Assembly: GCF_001655055.1 (NCBI RefSeq)
Contig: NZ_LXEW01000010.1
Span: 62,001 to 126,000, forward strand
Reading direction: 5' to 3'
DNA from: Providencia heimbachae ATCC 35613
GTDB lineage: Bacteria; Pseudomonadota; Gammaproteobacteria; Enterobacterales; Enterobacteriaceae
DNA: 64,000 nt
The position numbers were made by a program, and so were the translations under genes. Below are positions 1-9,864 of this stretch, piece by piece (the stretch's first letter is position 1; every line of letters starts with the position of its first letter). The notes under the pieces were generated by a model. The model did not search any database, was not told the DNA's origin, and was given only the letters and a program-made list of their open reading frames with translations.

Positions 1-144
1 GGTAACACATTAAGCGAAAAAGTCTCTTCCCAAAGTGTCGTCAATGGTTTTCAATTGACCTTCTCAGTCAGTGCAGCTTTAATGATGATAGCCATAGTAC
101 TGATACTTTTATATACGTATTTTGCAAAGCGTAAAGCAACTTGA
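1..144 (+). CDS. C-terminal end of a probable MFS-type transporter (partial, cut by window edge)
   Basis: An open frame runs from base 1 to a TGA at 142-144 without a start, so the gene begins before the window. The 47 visible residues contain one long hydrophobic helix (SAALMMIAIVLILLYTY) followed by a short basic tail (FAKRKAT). This is the usual look of the last transmembrane segment and cytoplasmic end of a 12-14 helix secondary transporter. The preceding NGFQLTFSVSA stretch resembles the last loop of drug-type MFS pumps. Family assignment is inference from a very short piece. A LysR regulator gene follows on the same strand after 46 bases and could regulate it. Confidence 0.5.
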   Translation, partial: GNTLSEKVSSQSVVNGFQLTFSVSAALMMIAIVLILLYTYFAKRKAT

Positions 145-190
145 AGAATTACGGGTATAGACTATAGACTACTTATTCAGCGAGATAAAT

Positions 191-1120
191 GTGTTAAACA
201 TCGATCTAAATCTTATCGTCCTGCTAGATTCGTTATTGATTGAATGTAATGTAACGAAAGCAGCCAAGCGATCTAACCTCAGCGTATCCGCAATGAGTCG
301 AGCACTGACAAGGTTGCGCGTATCACTGCAAGATCCATTATTGATAAAATCGGGTAGAACAATGGTTCTGACTCCTTATGCAGTTAGCATTAAAGATCAG
401 GTCACCCAATTGGTTTATCAGCTTGAGCATGTCTTTGTTGCACCAAAAAATATTGACTTAGCTAATTTAGCTAAGCAATTTACTTTACGTGCTTCAGTAG
501 GATTTGCTGAAAATTATGGCACTGCCTTGTTATCATTAATGCGACAGCAAGCCCCAAATGTTTCGTTGCGTATCATAAGCAAAGAAATAAAGCATACTCA
601 ACAACTCAAACAAGGTGATATTGACGCAGAGATAGGTGTTATTGGTGATAATACGGATATCGAAATGATGAGTCGATTATTATTTAATGACTATTTTATT
701 GCTGTTTGCCATAAAGAACACCCAATTACCCAGCAACAAATCACATTAGACTTATTAAGTCAGTATGACTTTGTCGGCGTTCAAAGGCAGTCGCCATTAT
801 CACCGCAGTCACAAGGTAGTTGTGTTAATTCCCTTACAGGGCTCAGTAAATCTGCAATCATAAATGTAAGTGGATTTTCAACTGCCATGACCATCGCCAG
901 TCAAAGTCAATTAATTGCCATCGTACCAGAGAGATTTACCCGTCAAATCCGCCATTCCCTCTTTAAACAATCATTGCATACTTTTCAATTACCCTTTGCT
1001 ATGGCAACTTTGAGTATTTCACTTCTTTGGCACCCAAGAATGAATAACGACTTATCTCATATGTGGTTTAGAGAATGCCTATGGCAAGTGTGCCAAGATA
1101 TCAACAACCCTATAACTTGA
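191..1120 (+). CDS. LysR-family transcriptional regulator
   Basis: 309 aa, the normal size for LysR regulators, starting with GTG. Residues about 5-62 form the winged HTH (NVTKAAKRSNLSVSAMSRAL is the helix-turn-helix core). About residues 90-300 form the periplasmic-binding-protein-like effector domain, with the ASVGFAENYGTALL opening and the FNDYFIAVCHKEHP strand typical of NodD/LinR-type members. It would bind DNA as a tetramer and respond to a small molecule, which cannot be named from sequence. It lies just downstream of the end of a transporter gene on the same strand. The most plausible role is control of that transporter or of a gene left of the window. No clear promoter was picked out. 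Confidence 0.9.
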   Translation: MLNIDLNLIVLLDSLLIECNVTKAAKRSNLSVSAMSRALTRLRVSLQDPLLIKSGRTMVLTPYAVSIKDQVTQLVYQLEHVFVAPKNIDLANLAKQFTLRASVGFAENYGTALLSLMRQQAPNVSLRIISKEIKHTQQLKQGDIDAEIGVIGDNTDIEMMSRLLFNDYFIAVCHKEHPITQQQITLDLLSQYDFVGVQRQSPLSPQSQGSCVNSLTGLSKSAIINVSGFSTAMTIASQSQLIAIVPERFTRQIRHSLFKQSLHTFQLPFAMATLSISLLWHPRMNNDLSHMWFRECLWQVCQDINNPIT

Positions 1121-1124
1121 AGCC

Positions 1125-1200
1125 TGACGCAAATACTTAAAATAAATCGAGTTGCTGAGTTCAGCCAACAACCCCGTCAGCTTGAAGTATGATGAGTATA
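1125..1200 (+). repeat. Internally deleted ERIC-type element
   Basis: This 76-base stretch has both ends of an ERIC (IRU) repeat: ACTTAAAATAAATCGAGTTG near its left end and AGCTTGAAGTATGATGAGTA at its right end, with AGCCAACAACC between. The central palindromic part present in the next copy is missing. It abuts the full-length copy, apparently sharing the TA at the junction. Transcribed, it would fold into a hairpin. Confidence 0.7.
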
Positions 1201-1323
1201 CTCAAAATAATTCGAGTTGCAGGTAGGCGGCGAGTCAATGAGACCCGAGGAGCATACACAAGTATGTGACTAGGGCGAATGCGCGTAGCCAACAACCCTG
1301 CGGCTCGAAGTATGATGAGTATA
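1196..1323 (+). repeat. Full-length ERIC (IRU) element
   Basis: About 127 bases match the known enterobacterial repetitive intergenic consensus. The left end is AAAATAATTCGAGTTGCAGG, the central arms are AGGAGCATACA and AGTATGTGACTAGGGCGA, and the right end is CGAAGTATGATGAGTATAA. The length and order of blocks fit the 127-bp ERIC recorded in Yersinia, Photorhabdus and other enterobacteria. It lies in the gap between the LysR gene and the ynbA-like gene. ERICs are non-autonomous MITE-like repeats and can alter mRNA stability of neighbours. Confidence 0.88.
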
Positions 1324-1417
1324 ACTTAGGACAGGTCTTATTGTGGCTTACTAATATTAGCGTATTGATATATCACAAATCTGCATATTGATTTTAGTAA
1401 TAAGTAAGGATAACTAA

Positions 1418-2047
1418 ATGACAATTTACGATCTGAAACCTAAATTTCAAGATCTACTTCGCCCTATTGTTTATACGCTTTTTAAGGCCGGAGTCACCGC
1501 TAATCAAGTGACGTTAGCTGCGCTGTTTTTATCTGTATTTATTGGCGTCTTGTTGTTCTTTATCCCTCATCCACACGTATTTATTTTACTTCCCTTTGTG
1601 CTGTTTATCCGCATGGCACTCAATGCTATTGATGGTATGTTAGCCCGTGAACATAACCAAAAAAGCCATTTTGGCGCGATATTGAATGAGTTAGGCGACG
1701 TTATTTCTGATACCGCCTTGTATCTGCCCTTTGTTTTGATCTTCCCTCAAGCCTTTTGGTGGATTTTGCTCATTTTATTCCTCGCCATGTTAACGGAGTT
1801 TATTGGCGTTATCGCTCAAGCGATTGGCGCTTCAAGACGGTATGATGGGCCTATTGGGAAAAGTGATCGCGCTTTTATTTTTGGTGCTTTGGGGTTATGC
1901 GTTTCCCTTTTCCCACAATTAGCAACTTCTAATTGGCTAAGCTATCTTTTTGCTGTGCTTTCTCTGTTGTTATTTTATACCTGTTACAACCGTATCCGTC
2001 GTGCCCTCAATGAGCTAAGCACGATACCGGATAATAATAAGGAATAA
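1418..2047 (+). CDS. ynbA: CDP-alcohol phosphatidyltransferase family membrane protein, YnbA-like
   Basis: 209 aa integral membrane protein with the CDP-alcohol phosphatidyltransferase signature between residues 69 and 98 (NAIDGMLARE ... G86 ... N90 ... D94 ... D98). Two positions that are usually Asp in this family (69 and 90) are Asn. As far as I recall, E. coli YnbA has the same NALDG and LNETGD pattern, so this looks like a subfamily trait rather than decay. Such enzymes swap the CMP of a CDP-lipid for an alcohol; the substrate here is unknown. SD AAGGA sits 7-8 bases before ATG. It is followed after 2 bases by the ynbC-like gene, so the two are cotranscribed. Confidence 0.87.
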   Translation: MTIYDLKPKFQDLLRPIVYTLFKAGVTANQVTLAALFLSVFIGVLLFFIPHPHVFILLPFVLFIRMALNAIDGMLAREHNQKSHFGAILNELGDVISDTALYLPFVLIFPQAFWWILLILFLAMLTEFIGVIAQAIGASRRYDGPIGKSDRAFIFGALGLCVSLFPQLATSNWLSYLFAVLSLLLFYTCYNRIRRALNELSTIPDNNKE

Positions 2048-2049
2048 TT

Positions 2050-3816
2050 ATGAACGTTCAGGCAGACTATTTGACACAACGCCCCGTCGTTAGCGCTCAT
2101 TTTACGACAAGCGACCATACCTCACTTTTTTATCGTTATTGGCCGACGGAAGAAACCACTAATAAAGCGATAATTCTATTTCATCGTGGTCACGAACATT
2201 CAGGGCGTGTTGCGCATTTAGTTGATGAATTGGATTTACCCGATTTCGCCATGTTCGCTTGGGATGCCCGAGGACACGGTGAAAATGAAGGACCTCGGGG
2301 ATATAGCCCGTCTCTTGGCACGTCGATTCATGATGTTGATGAATTCGTTCACTATGTTTCAGCCCAGTATCAGATCCCATTAGAAAACATTATTGTTATT
2401 GGCCAAAGTGTGGGGGCGGTGTTGGTCTCTGCATGGGTTCATGATTATGCCCCAAAAATCCGCGGTATGGTTTTGGCTTCCCCTGCATTTAAAGTCAAAC
2501 TTTATGTGCCATTTGCCCGCAGTGGTTTAGCGCTGATGCAGAAAATCCGGGGGCTGTTCTATGTGAACTCCTATGTTAAAGCCAAGTTTCTGACCCATGA
2601 TGAAAAACGCATCGATTCATTTAATCGTGACCCACTGATCACGCGGCCTATTGCCGTTAACATCCTACTCGACCTATATAAAACTGCGGATAGAGTCGTG
2701 GCTGATGCAGGCGCAATTACGTTACCTACCCAGCTATTTATTTCAGGTAGCGACCATGTGGTACATCACAAGCCACAGCACCAATTTTATGAAAGACTCA
2801 ACACGTCAATCAAAGAAAAACACGTTTTACCCGGGTTTTATCACGATACTTTAGGGGAAAAAAATCGTCAGATCCCTATCGGAATGATCCGTGAATTTAT
2901 TGGTAAGCTCTTTGACTTACCACTATATCAACATGATTATCAATTTGAAGATACCTGGAGCGTTAGTGCGGATACATTTAGAACATTAAATACTCCTCTG
3001 CCGACTTGGTGCCCTAAAAACCTTGCTTACAAAATTATGAGCAAGTCGATGAGTACTCTTGGTAAAGCCTCTGAAGGGATTAATATTGGTTACGATAAAG
3101 GTTTTGATTCTGGCTCAACCCTTGATTATGTCTATCGGGATAAAGCACAAGGAAAGGGGTTATTTGGACGCATTATTGATAGGCAATATCTCAACAGCAT
3201 AGGCTGGCAAGGCATACGCCAACGTAAAGTAAATATCGAAAATATTATCCGCCAAGGAATACGAGATTTAACCGATAATGGGCAGCCGGTTCACATTATG
3301 GATATCGCGGCAGGACAAGGACGTTATATTTTTGATGCCATTAATGATTACGGCAAGGTGCAATCTGTATTACTGCGTGATTACAGTCCTGTTAATGTGG
3401 AACAAGGTCGATTACATATTAAAGAGCGTTTTCTGGAAGGTAAAATTCGCTTTGAAGAAGGTAATGCCTTTGATGCCGATGACTTAGCTGCTGTAACGCC
3501 TTCCCCAACATTGGGGATCGTCAGTGGGCTGTATGAATTATTTCCAAGCAACGATTTGATTAAAGCTTCTCTAGATGGACTATCACGCGCCATTCCATCG
3601 GGCGGATTACTGATTTATACCTGCCAGCCTTGGCACCCCCAAGTTGAAATGATAGCCCGTGTATTACCGAGCCATCAAGGTGGCCAAGCTTGGGTGATGC
3701 GGTGCCGTAGCCAAGGCGAAATGGATGCTTTAGTTGCAGATGCCGGATTTGAAAAGCTTAATCAATCTATTGATAACTGGGGTATCTTTAGTGTATCTAT
3801 CGCTAGACGCCGTTAA
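2050..3816 (+). CDS. ynbC: YnbC-like two-domain protein: alpha/beta hydrolase plus SAM methyltransferase-like domain
   Basis: 588 aa, the length expected for E. coli YnbC (about 585). The N-terminal part (about residues 15-290) is an alpha/beta hydrolase of the lysophospholipase/monoacylglycerol lipase type. It shows the oxyanion-side FHRGHEHSGR motif, nucleophile elbow GQSVG (Ser120) and a late His in the GFYHD segment. The C-terminal part (from about 400) has a methyltransferase-like glycine motif (IMDIAAGQGRY) and a later class I methyltransferase-like fold. The natural reaction is unknown; the operon suggests lipid head-group chemistry. It starts 2 bases after ynbA and is followed by an intrinsic terminator. 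Confidence 0.87.
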   Translation: MNVQADYLTQRPVVSAHFTTSDHTSLFYRYWPTEETTNKAIILFHRGHEHSGRVAHLVDELDLPDFAMFAWDARGHGENEGPRGYSPSLGTSIHDVDEFVHYVSAQYQIPLENIIVIGQSVGAVLVSAWVHDYAPKIRGMVLASPAFKVKLYVPFARSGLALMQKIRGLFYVNSYVKAKFLTHDEKRIDSFNRDPLITRPIAVNILLDLYKTADRVVADAGAITLPTQLFISGSDHVVHHKPQHQFYERLNTSIKEKHVLPGFYHDTLGEKNRQIPIGMIREFIGKLFDLPLYQHDYQFEDTWSVSADTFRTLNTPLPTWCPKNLAYKIMSKSMSTLGKASEGINIGYDKGFDSGSTLDYVYRDKAQGKGLFGRIIDRQYLNSIGWQGIRQRKVNIENIIRQGIRDLTDNGQPVHIMDIAAGQGRYIFDAINDYGKVQSVLLRDYSPVNVEQGRLHIKERFLEGKIRFEEGNAFDADDLAAVTPSPTLGIVSGLYELFPSNDLIKASLDGLSRAIPSGGLLIYTCQPWHPQVEMIARVLPSHQGGQAWVMRCRSQGEMDALVADAGFEKLNQSIDNWGIFSVSIARRR

Positions 3817-3827
3817 TTTAATTGAGG

Positions 3828-3854
3828 AGGAAGGCTATCGCTTTCCTTCTTTTC
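3828..3854 (+). terminator. Intrinsic terminator after ynbC
   Basis: AGGAAGG (3828-3834) pairs with CTTTCCT (3841-3847), one G-U pair and a 6-base loop, followed by TCTTTTC. It lies 12 bases after the ynbC stop codon, so ynbA-ynbC probably ends here and ynbD has its own promoter. Confidence 0.65.
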
Positions 3855-3858
3855 ACAC

Positions 3859-3987
3859 TATACACTCAGAATAATTCAAGTTGCGGGTAATTAACCAACA
3901 CAGATAGTCCAGAAATATAGTTAAGCTCGGTGATTTGGCTAGCTGAACGTAGTCAACAAACCTGTGACACGAAGAATGACGAGGATA
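3859..3987 (+). repeat. ERIC-like element, divergent centre
   Basis: About 129 bases with ERIC-type ends: ACTCAGAATAATTCAAGTTG on the left and GACACGAAGAATGACGAGGA on the right. The centre differs from the classical ERIC copy at 1196-1323 and resembles that of the copies at 39425 and 47102. It sits between the ynbC terminator and ynbD. A separate hairpin follows at 3993-4019 (ATTGATGGTGA with TCACCACCAAT). The rest of the gap to 4168 holds no gene I can support. Confidence 0.6.
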
Positions 3988-4168
3988 GGCTGATTGATGG
4001 TGACGAACTCACCACCAATCCACTGCGTCAGTTGCTTCTTGTCATTAAACCACTTATGTTGTTGGATTAATTCGCGCATAGCTTCAGATTATGGATAACA
4101 TTAACGTATTAAGTTAATTGGCTATCCTTACGATAACATTATCGTTCTAAAGGGATATAACAAGCACT

Positions 4169-5509
4169 ATGACGGCCACCCATCACCCAGAGCTACCTTC
4201 ACCTCGTCGCCAAATCTGGCTATTTGGTTTTGTTTGGTTGGTATTTCTAGCGCCTTTTTTCTTTCTGACCTATGGGCAAGTCAACAATTACAGTGCCACC
4301 TTGCTTAACGTGCCTTCTATTGTTTTTTCTTGGGAGCACTTAATCCCATTTTTACCTTGGACTATCATTCCCTATTGGAGCATTGACCTCTTTTATGGGT
4401 TATCTTTATTTATTTGTACAACTCGCCGTGAACAATTTATCCATGGTTTACGTTTAATTGCCGCCTCTCTTGTGGCTTGCGCTGGATTTTTATTATTCCC
4501 TTTAAAGTTTAGTTTCCCTCGCCCAGAAACTGACGGCATCATGGGTTGGATGTTCAATCGTCTTGAGCTGTTTGATTTGCCGTTTAACCAAGCGCCTTCT
4601 TTACATATTATTTTATTGTGGCTCTTATGGCTTCGCTTTCGTGCTCATACCCCCAATAAATGGCGTTGGCTACTGCATAGTTGGTCAATCCTCATATTAG
4701 TTTCTGTCTTAACAACATGGCAGCACCATGTTATTGACGTTATTACCGGTTTCGCTGTAGGAATACTCATTAGTTACCTGCTTCCCATTAAAACGCGTTG
4801 GCAATGGCATTATACTGGGAGCCGTCGTAGTTTTAAAATGAGCAAAAACTACGGACTAGGTTCGCTTATCTGCTTTGCACTTGCCTTTATTATACAAGGC
4901 GCTGCTTGGCTTTTATTATGGCCAGCTATCGCCTTATTATTCGTTACCATTGGTTATTTAGGTGCTGGCGCTTCCGTCTTTCAAAAGACCCCTGACGGCA
5001 CATTATCCCCTTCCGCTGCCATCTTATTGCTACCCTATCGTCTAATTGCTTGGGGAACCTATCATTACTTTGCCAAGCATTGTCAGCAACCCAGTATTGT
5101 GAACGCACAAATTGTTTTGGGAGGACGCCCGCTTTATCCCTTGCAAGCAAAAGCCGTTTTCGACATGACTTGCGAATGGCCTCGCAATTCTTACAGTAAA
5201 GCGCTTAATTATCGTAGCCAACCGCAAATTGATTTGTTACCACTAAGTGCCGATGACATTGAACGATCAGTACATACAATGGATGAATTAGCGCAAAGTG
5301 GCGCAGTGTATATCCATTGCAAGCTTGGTTATTCACGAAGTGCAACCGTGGCGGTTGCATGGTTAGTACATAATGGAACAGCCAATAATATTACCGAAGC
5401 AATTACAATTGTGGAGCAAGCCAGACCGCAAGTTGTGTTAAATTCAGCGACGGTTGAGCAATTAAATATTTGGTATCAGCAATTTCATACCAAGAGAGTT
5501 ATCTCATGA
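4169..5509 (+). CDS. ynbD: YnbD-like inner-membrane protein: PAP2-like domain plus dual-specificity phosphatase domain
   Basis: 446 aa (E. coli YnbD about 430). The first two thirds hold about eight hydrophobic segments. PAP2-like landmarks include RPETDG, the QAPSLHII segment and WQHHVIDVITG, the last two resembling the conserved Ser-His and His-Asp blocks of membrane phosphatidic-acid phosphatases. The C-terminal 150 residues are a soluble dual-specificity phosphatase domain with a complete Cys-x5-Arg loop, HCKLGYSRSA (Cys384, Arg390). It may dephosphorylate a lipid phosphate; the substrate is unknown. Its last codon overlaps the ATG of the next small membrane protein gene (ATGA). Confidence 0.86.
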   Translation: MTATHHPELPSPRRQIWLFGFVWLVFLAPFFFLTYGQVNNYSATLLNVPSIVFSWEHLIPFLPWTIIPYWSIDLFYGLSLFICTTRREQFIHGLRLIAASLVACAGFLLFPLKFSFPRPETDGIMGWMFNRLELFDLPFNQAPSLHIILLWLLWLRFRAHTPNKWRWLLHSWSILILVSVLTTWQHHVIDVITGFAVGILISYLLPIKTRWQWHYTGSRRSFKMSKNYGLGSLICFALAFIIQGAAWLLLWPAIALLFVTIGYLGAGASVFQKTPDGTLSPSAAILLLPYRLIAWGTYHYFAKHCQQPSIVNAQIVLGGRPLYPLQAKAVFDMTCEWPRNSYSKALNYRSQPQIDLLPLSADDIERSVHTMDELAQSGAVYIHCKLGYSRSATVAVAWLVHNGTANNITEAITIVEQARPQVVLNSATVEQLNIWYQQFHTKRVIS

Positions 5510-5913
5510 GTCCTTTAAACGATAAAAGTCATGGCGATGTGATTATTATTTTAACTTCAAGTTGGCGTTATTTTGTACTTGGTGCTTTATTGGCCTTTAT
5601 TTGCCAATTTATATTATTTATCTGCGGTTTTTCTAATCGGTTTTATTTATTCATTGGCGCACTGATATTTATTATTAACCAATATTATATTTATCGACTA
5701 TGGTTAGATAATCATTTTTTTAGACTTATTTATCGTCAAGGTAATGTTCAAGCATTTGATCAAGCCATGCTTTATTTTTTCCCTAAAAAACAAACAAATA
5801 AAAACATAGAACAATGCTGGTTTGGCACCAAAAATTTATTTAATAATGCTTTGTTTTCTGTCGTTTCACTTTGGGTATGGCTATTATTTTCTATTGCTAT
5901 TTTCTCCTTTTAA
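5506..5913 (+). CDS. Small membrane protein of unknown function, coupled to ynbD
   Basis: 135 aa. I chose ATG 5506 because it overlaps the ynbD stop codon (ATGA) and has AGAGAG just upstream. A longer in-frame reading would start inside ynbD. The protein has three or four strongly hydrophobic segments: about residues 20-42, 46-65 and the C-terminal 20 residues. The middle is a more polar stretch (DNHFFRLIYRQGNVQAFDQA). I recognise no motif. The coupling to ynbD suggests it works with the membrane phosphatase, perhaps as a partner subunit. An AT-rich hairpin (TTTAATC/GATTAAA at 5908-5930) overlaps its end. It is not one of the E. coli ynbABCD genes as I recall them. Confidence 0.75.
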   Translation: MSPLNDKSHGDVIIILTSSWRYFVLGALLAFICQFILFICGFSNRFYLFIGALIFIINQYYIYRLWLDNHFFRLIYRQGNVQAFDQAMLYFFPKKQTNKNIEQCWFGTKNLFNNALFSVVSLWVWLLFSIAIFSF

Positions 5914-6200
5914 TCATTTAAAGATTAAATTTAGCAAAATGAAATCTTATTTCAATAAAAAGAAATATCTTTTTATATTTTTTTAACTCATTGTTTAAAA
6001 TAACAAATTAGAACTTTAACCGTAAAATCACACTACGTTAAGAAAACTGAGCGAATAATCTGGGTTTTTTACTTTTGTAATTGAAAACGTTATGATAATT
6101 AAACTTTCATTGATTCATGACAGATTTTTTTTAATCCGATAAGCGTATTCTCATATGCTTGATTTCGTTTATTTTCACCCTGTTATTTTGGTAGGGTACA

Positions 6201-7895
6201 ATGAGTACAAAAAAAATTAATAGATTGCGCCCTTTTAGTGCGCTAATTGATTCATGTTGGAAGGAAAAATATACTTTTCCTCGTTTTATCAAGGATCTAA
6301 TTGCTGGTATCACCGTGGGTATCATTGCGATCCCGCTGGCGATGGCGCTGGCAATTGCCAGTGGTGTTCCACCTCAATATGGCCTGTATACTGCCGCAAT
6401 TGCCGGTATTATCATCGCCATAACAGGGGGATCGCGTTATAGCGTTTCGGGGCCAACCGCCGCTTTTGTGGTGATCTTATATCCAGTTTCTCAGCAGTTC
6501 GGATTAAGTGGCTTACTCGTAGCGACCCTTATGTCGGGGGTTATCTTACTCGCCATGGGTTTTGCACGCTTCGGTAAATTTATCGAATATATTCCTGTTT
6601 CTGTCACGCTTGGCTTTACATCGGGTATCGCGATTACCATTGCAACGATGCAAATTAAAGATTTCTTTGGTTTGCAAATGGCGCATGTGCCTGAAAATTA
6701 TGTCGATAAAATCATTGCGATAGGCAACACTTTTCCGACCTTTCAATATAGCGATACACTGATTGGTTTATCTACCTTATTGGTATTGATATTTTGGCCT
6801 AAATTAAAATTAAAGTTACCGGGTCACTTACCTGCGTTAGTGGTTGGTACTTTGGTAATGTGGGTACTTTCTTTGTTCGACATGCAAGTGGCAACTATTG
6901 GTTCAGAATTTAGCTACTTATTACCTAATGGCACTGAAGGTAGCGGTATCCCGCCAATTTTACCTCAATTCATTTTACCTTGGGAGCTGCCTGGTAGCGC
7001 GCCTATTAGTTGGGCTATGATCACGGCCTTAATGCCTGCTGCCTTTTCTATGGCGGTATTAGGAGCAATCGAATCACTTCTATGTGCTGTCGTTCTCGAT
7101 AATATGACCGGTAAAAAGCATCATTCCAATAGCGAATTGATTGGCCAAGGTATCGGTAATATTGCTGCGCCTTTTTTTGGTGGGATCACCGCCACTGCGG
7201 CTATTGCCCGTTCCGCTGCAAACGTACGTGCGGGAGCAACCTCACCTATCTCAGCGGTTATTCACTCAATTCTCGTTTTGCTCACTTTATTAGTCTTAGC
7301 CCCAATGCTTTCCTATTTACCTTTAGCGGCTATGTCCGCCCTACTGTTAATTGTGGCATGGAACATGAGCGCCGCAGGCAAAGTAGTTTATCTGATCAAA
7401 CGCGCCCCTAAAGACGACATCATTGTACTTGTGCTTTGCATGTCACTTACTGTGCTCTTTGATATGGTTATCGCGATTACGGTCGGCATAGTATTAGCTT
7501 CATTACTGTTTATGCGCCGCATTGCTAATATGACACGTTCAACTAAGCTCGCAGAAACAGATGAAGATAAAAAGCGTTTAGTGGTAAGAATTAATGGCCC
7601 GCTATTCTTTGCGGCAGCAGAACGTATTTTTGAAGAACTCCGACTTAAAAGTGAAGGCTATGAAACCATTGTAATGCAATGGGATGCTGTGCCTGTTCTT
7701 GATGCTGGTGGCTTAGAGGCATTTCAGAAATTTATTGATGCAGTGCGTAAAGACACCCATATCGTGGTGTGTGATATTCCATTCCAACCTTTAAAAACAC
7801 TCGCTAGAGCAAGAATGACACCCATTGATGGCGTGTTAACATTCCATAATTCAATGGATAGCGCTTTGGAAGAACTTAATAAGCTTGGTAAGTAA
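6201..7895 (+). CDS. dauA: SulP-family C4-dicarboxylic acid transporter DauA
   Basis: 564 aa, colinear with E. coli DauA/YchM (about 559). An N-terminal membrane part of 10-14 helices carries the SulP blocks [35 protein letters not shown] and [21 protein letters not shown] short linker is followed by a cytosolic STAS domain (about residues 450-560) with the [12 protein letters not shown] loop. In E. coli it is an aerobic succinate importer at acidic pH, and its STAS domain binds acyl-carrier protein. In E. coli the gene lies between prs and ychH; here that place is empty and the gene sits upstream of yhcC. A strong terminator follows. Confidence 0.92.
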   Translation: MSTKKINRLRPFSALIDSCWKEKYTFPRFIKDLIAGITVGIIAIPLAMALAIASGVPPQYGLYTAAIAGIIIAITGGSRYSVSGPTAAFVVILYPVSQQFGLSGLLVATLMSGVILLAMGFARFGKFIEYIPVSVTLGFTSGIAITIATMQIKDFFGLQMAHVPENYVDKIIAIGNTFPTFQYSDTLIGLSTLLVLIFWPKLKLKLPGHLPALVVGTLVMWVLSLFDMQVATIGSEFSYLLPNGTEGSGIPPILPQFILPWELPGSAPISWAMITALMPAAFSMAVLGAIESLLCAVVLDNMTGKKHHSNSELIGQGIGNIAAPFFGGITATAAIARSAANVRAGATSPISAVIHSILVLLTLLVLAPMLSYLPLAAMSALLLIVAWNMSAAGKVVYLIKRAPKDDIIVLVLCMSLTVLFDMVIAITVGIVLASLLFMRRIANMTRSTKLAETDEDKKRLVVRINGPLFFAAAERIFEELRLKSEGYETIVMQWDAVPVLDAGGLEAFQKFIDAVRKDTHIVVCDIPFQPLKTLARARMTPIDGVLTFHNSMDSALEELNKLGK

Positions 7896-7915
7896 AAAGC
7901 GTGACTCATAAATAA

Positions 7916-7950
7916 GCCGCCACATAACTATTTTGTGGCGGTATTTTTTT
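7916..7950 (+). terminator. Intrinsic terminator after dauA
   Basis: CCGCCACA (7917-7924) pairs with TGTGGCGG (7934-7941), followed by TATTTTTTTATTC. It lies about 20 bases past the dauA stop codon. Confidence 0.9.
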
Positions 7951-8047
7951 ATTCTTAAAAGCAATACATTTCATTGCCATCTTGCTTGCCTTTTCCGCAA
8001 GCAATTTTCATTAATTTTTTCGCTTTATCATTATCGATTGCGATGGT

Positions 8048-8953
8048 TTATAGCAGTGCGGAACCTTGCCCACCAAACTGTAAAAAATACTGATATAGAT
8101 GATTCATACCTATCCAATGGTTTTCACACCATTGAGGGGCTAACAGTGTCGGTTTTCTCGCACTAGCACTAATGCGATGGTAAACGATTTCGGTTGGCGT
8201 GTGACGCACCATTTCCCCAGCAATTCGCGTATAGGTATCTAAAGTTAACGTATCTAATCGACCTGCTCGCCAACTTTTGGCCATAACACTTCCCTCTACG
8301 ATGTGAAGAGGGTGCAATTTAATCCCATCAGTACCACACTCCAGTACTTTATCTAACGTTTGCATATTCATCGCGGCATCTTCACCGGGCAACCCACAAA
8401 TTAGATGGGTGCATACCTTAAGGCCTAAGCTGCGAGCTTTTTGGGTGGTAGCTTGATAAGCCTCAAAACCGTGACCTCGATTAATACGATGCAGTGTTTT
8501 ATCATGAGCACTTTGCAAACCAAGCTCAAGCCAGATCTCATAACCGAGTTCACGATAGTGGCTTAATAGCGTTAAAACAGCGTCTGGGACGCAATCAGGC
8601 CGTGTTCCAACACATAAGCCAACAATGTCAGCCTGTTGCAATGCTTCTTCATAGAGTTGTTTTAACAGGTGTACTTCTGCATAGGTGCTGGTATAGGCTT
8701 GAAAGTAAGCCAAGTAACGTTTAGCCCGAGAAATTCGAGCAATTTGGCTATTAATTTGTTGGCTTATTGTTTGGGATGATTGGCTTTCATCTGTGAAAGA
8801 GGCGACATTACAAAATGTGCAGCCACCGCGACCCAATGTGCCGTCGCGGTTCGGGCAGTTAAAGCCGCCATGAAGGGTTATTTTATAGATTTTCTCACCA
8901 TATCGGCGCTGAAGATCAGCGCCAAACATGGAAACAACTTCAGTTAATTGCAT
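8048..8953 (-). CDS. yhcC: Radical SAM protein YhcC (TIGR01212 family)
   Basis: 301 aa, near-complete match to E. coli YhcC (about 309). The cluster-binding cysteines are C33, C45 and C48 in the family pattern CPNRDGTLGRGGCTFC, where the usual Cx3Cx2C spacing is replaced by the longer first gap. Later conserved blocks include GLCVGTRPDCVPD, LELGLQSAHDKTLHRINRGH, HLICGLPGE and YHRISASARKPTLLAP. It is a cytosolic [4Fe-4S]/S-adenosylmethionine enzyme; the reaction in the cell is not established to my knowledge. It runs leftward, 11 bases downstream of the kdsA stop, so it may be read from the kdsA operon. Confidence 0.93.
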   Translation of the reverse strand: MQLTEVVSMFGADLQRRYGEKIYKITLHGGFNCPNRDGTLGRGGCTFCNVASFTDESQSSQTISQQINSQIARISRAKRYLAYFQAYTSTYAEVHLLKQLYEEALQQADIVGLCVGTRPDCVPDAVLTLLSHYRELGYEIWLELGLQSAHDKTLHRINRGHGFEAYQATTQKARSLGLKVCTHLICGLPGEDAAMNMQTLDKVLECGTDGIKLHPLHIVEGSVMAKSWRAGRLDTLTLDTYTRIAGEMVRHTPTEIVYHRISASARKPTLLAPQWCENHWIGMNHLYQYFLQFGGQGSALL

Positions 8954-8964
8954 AGAAACCTGAA

Positions 8965-9864
<900 letters not shown>

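Noticed and set aside
3939-4079. A 46-codon minus-strand ORF (begins MRELIQQHKWF) upstream of ynbD
   Set aside because: It reads like protein but has no SD and runs into an ERIC-like repeat; at best a gene remnant.
7933-8166. Plus-strand ORF of 77 codons after dauA
   Set aside because: It starts in the dauA terminator and overlaps the strongly conserved yhcC on the other strand.
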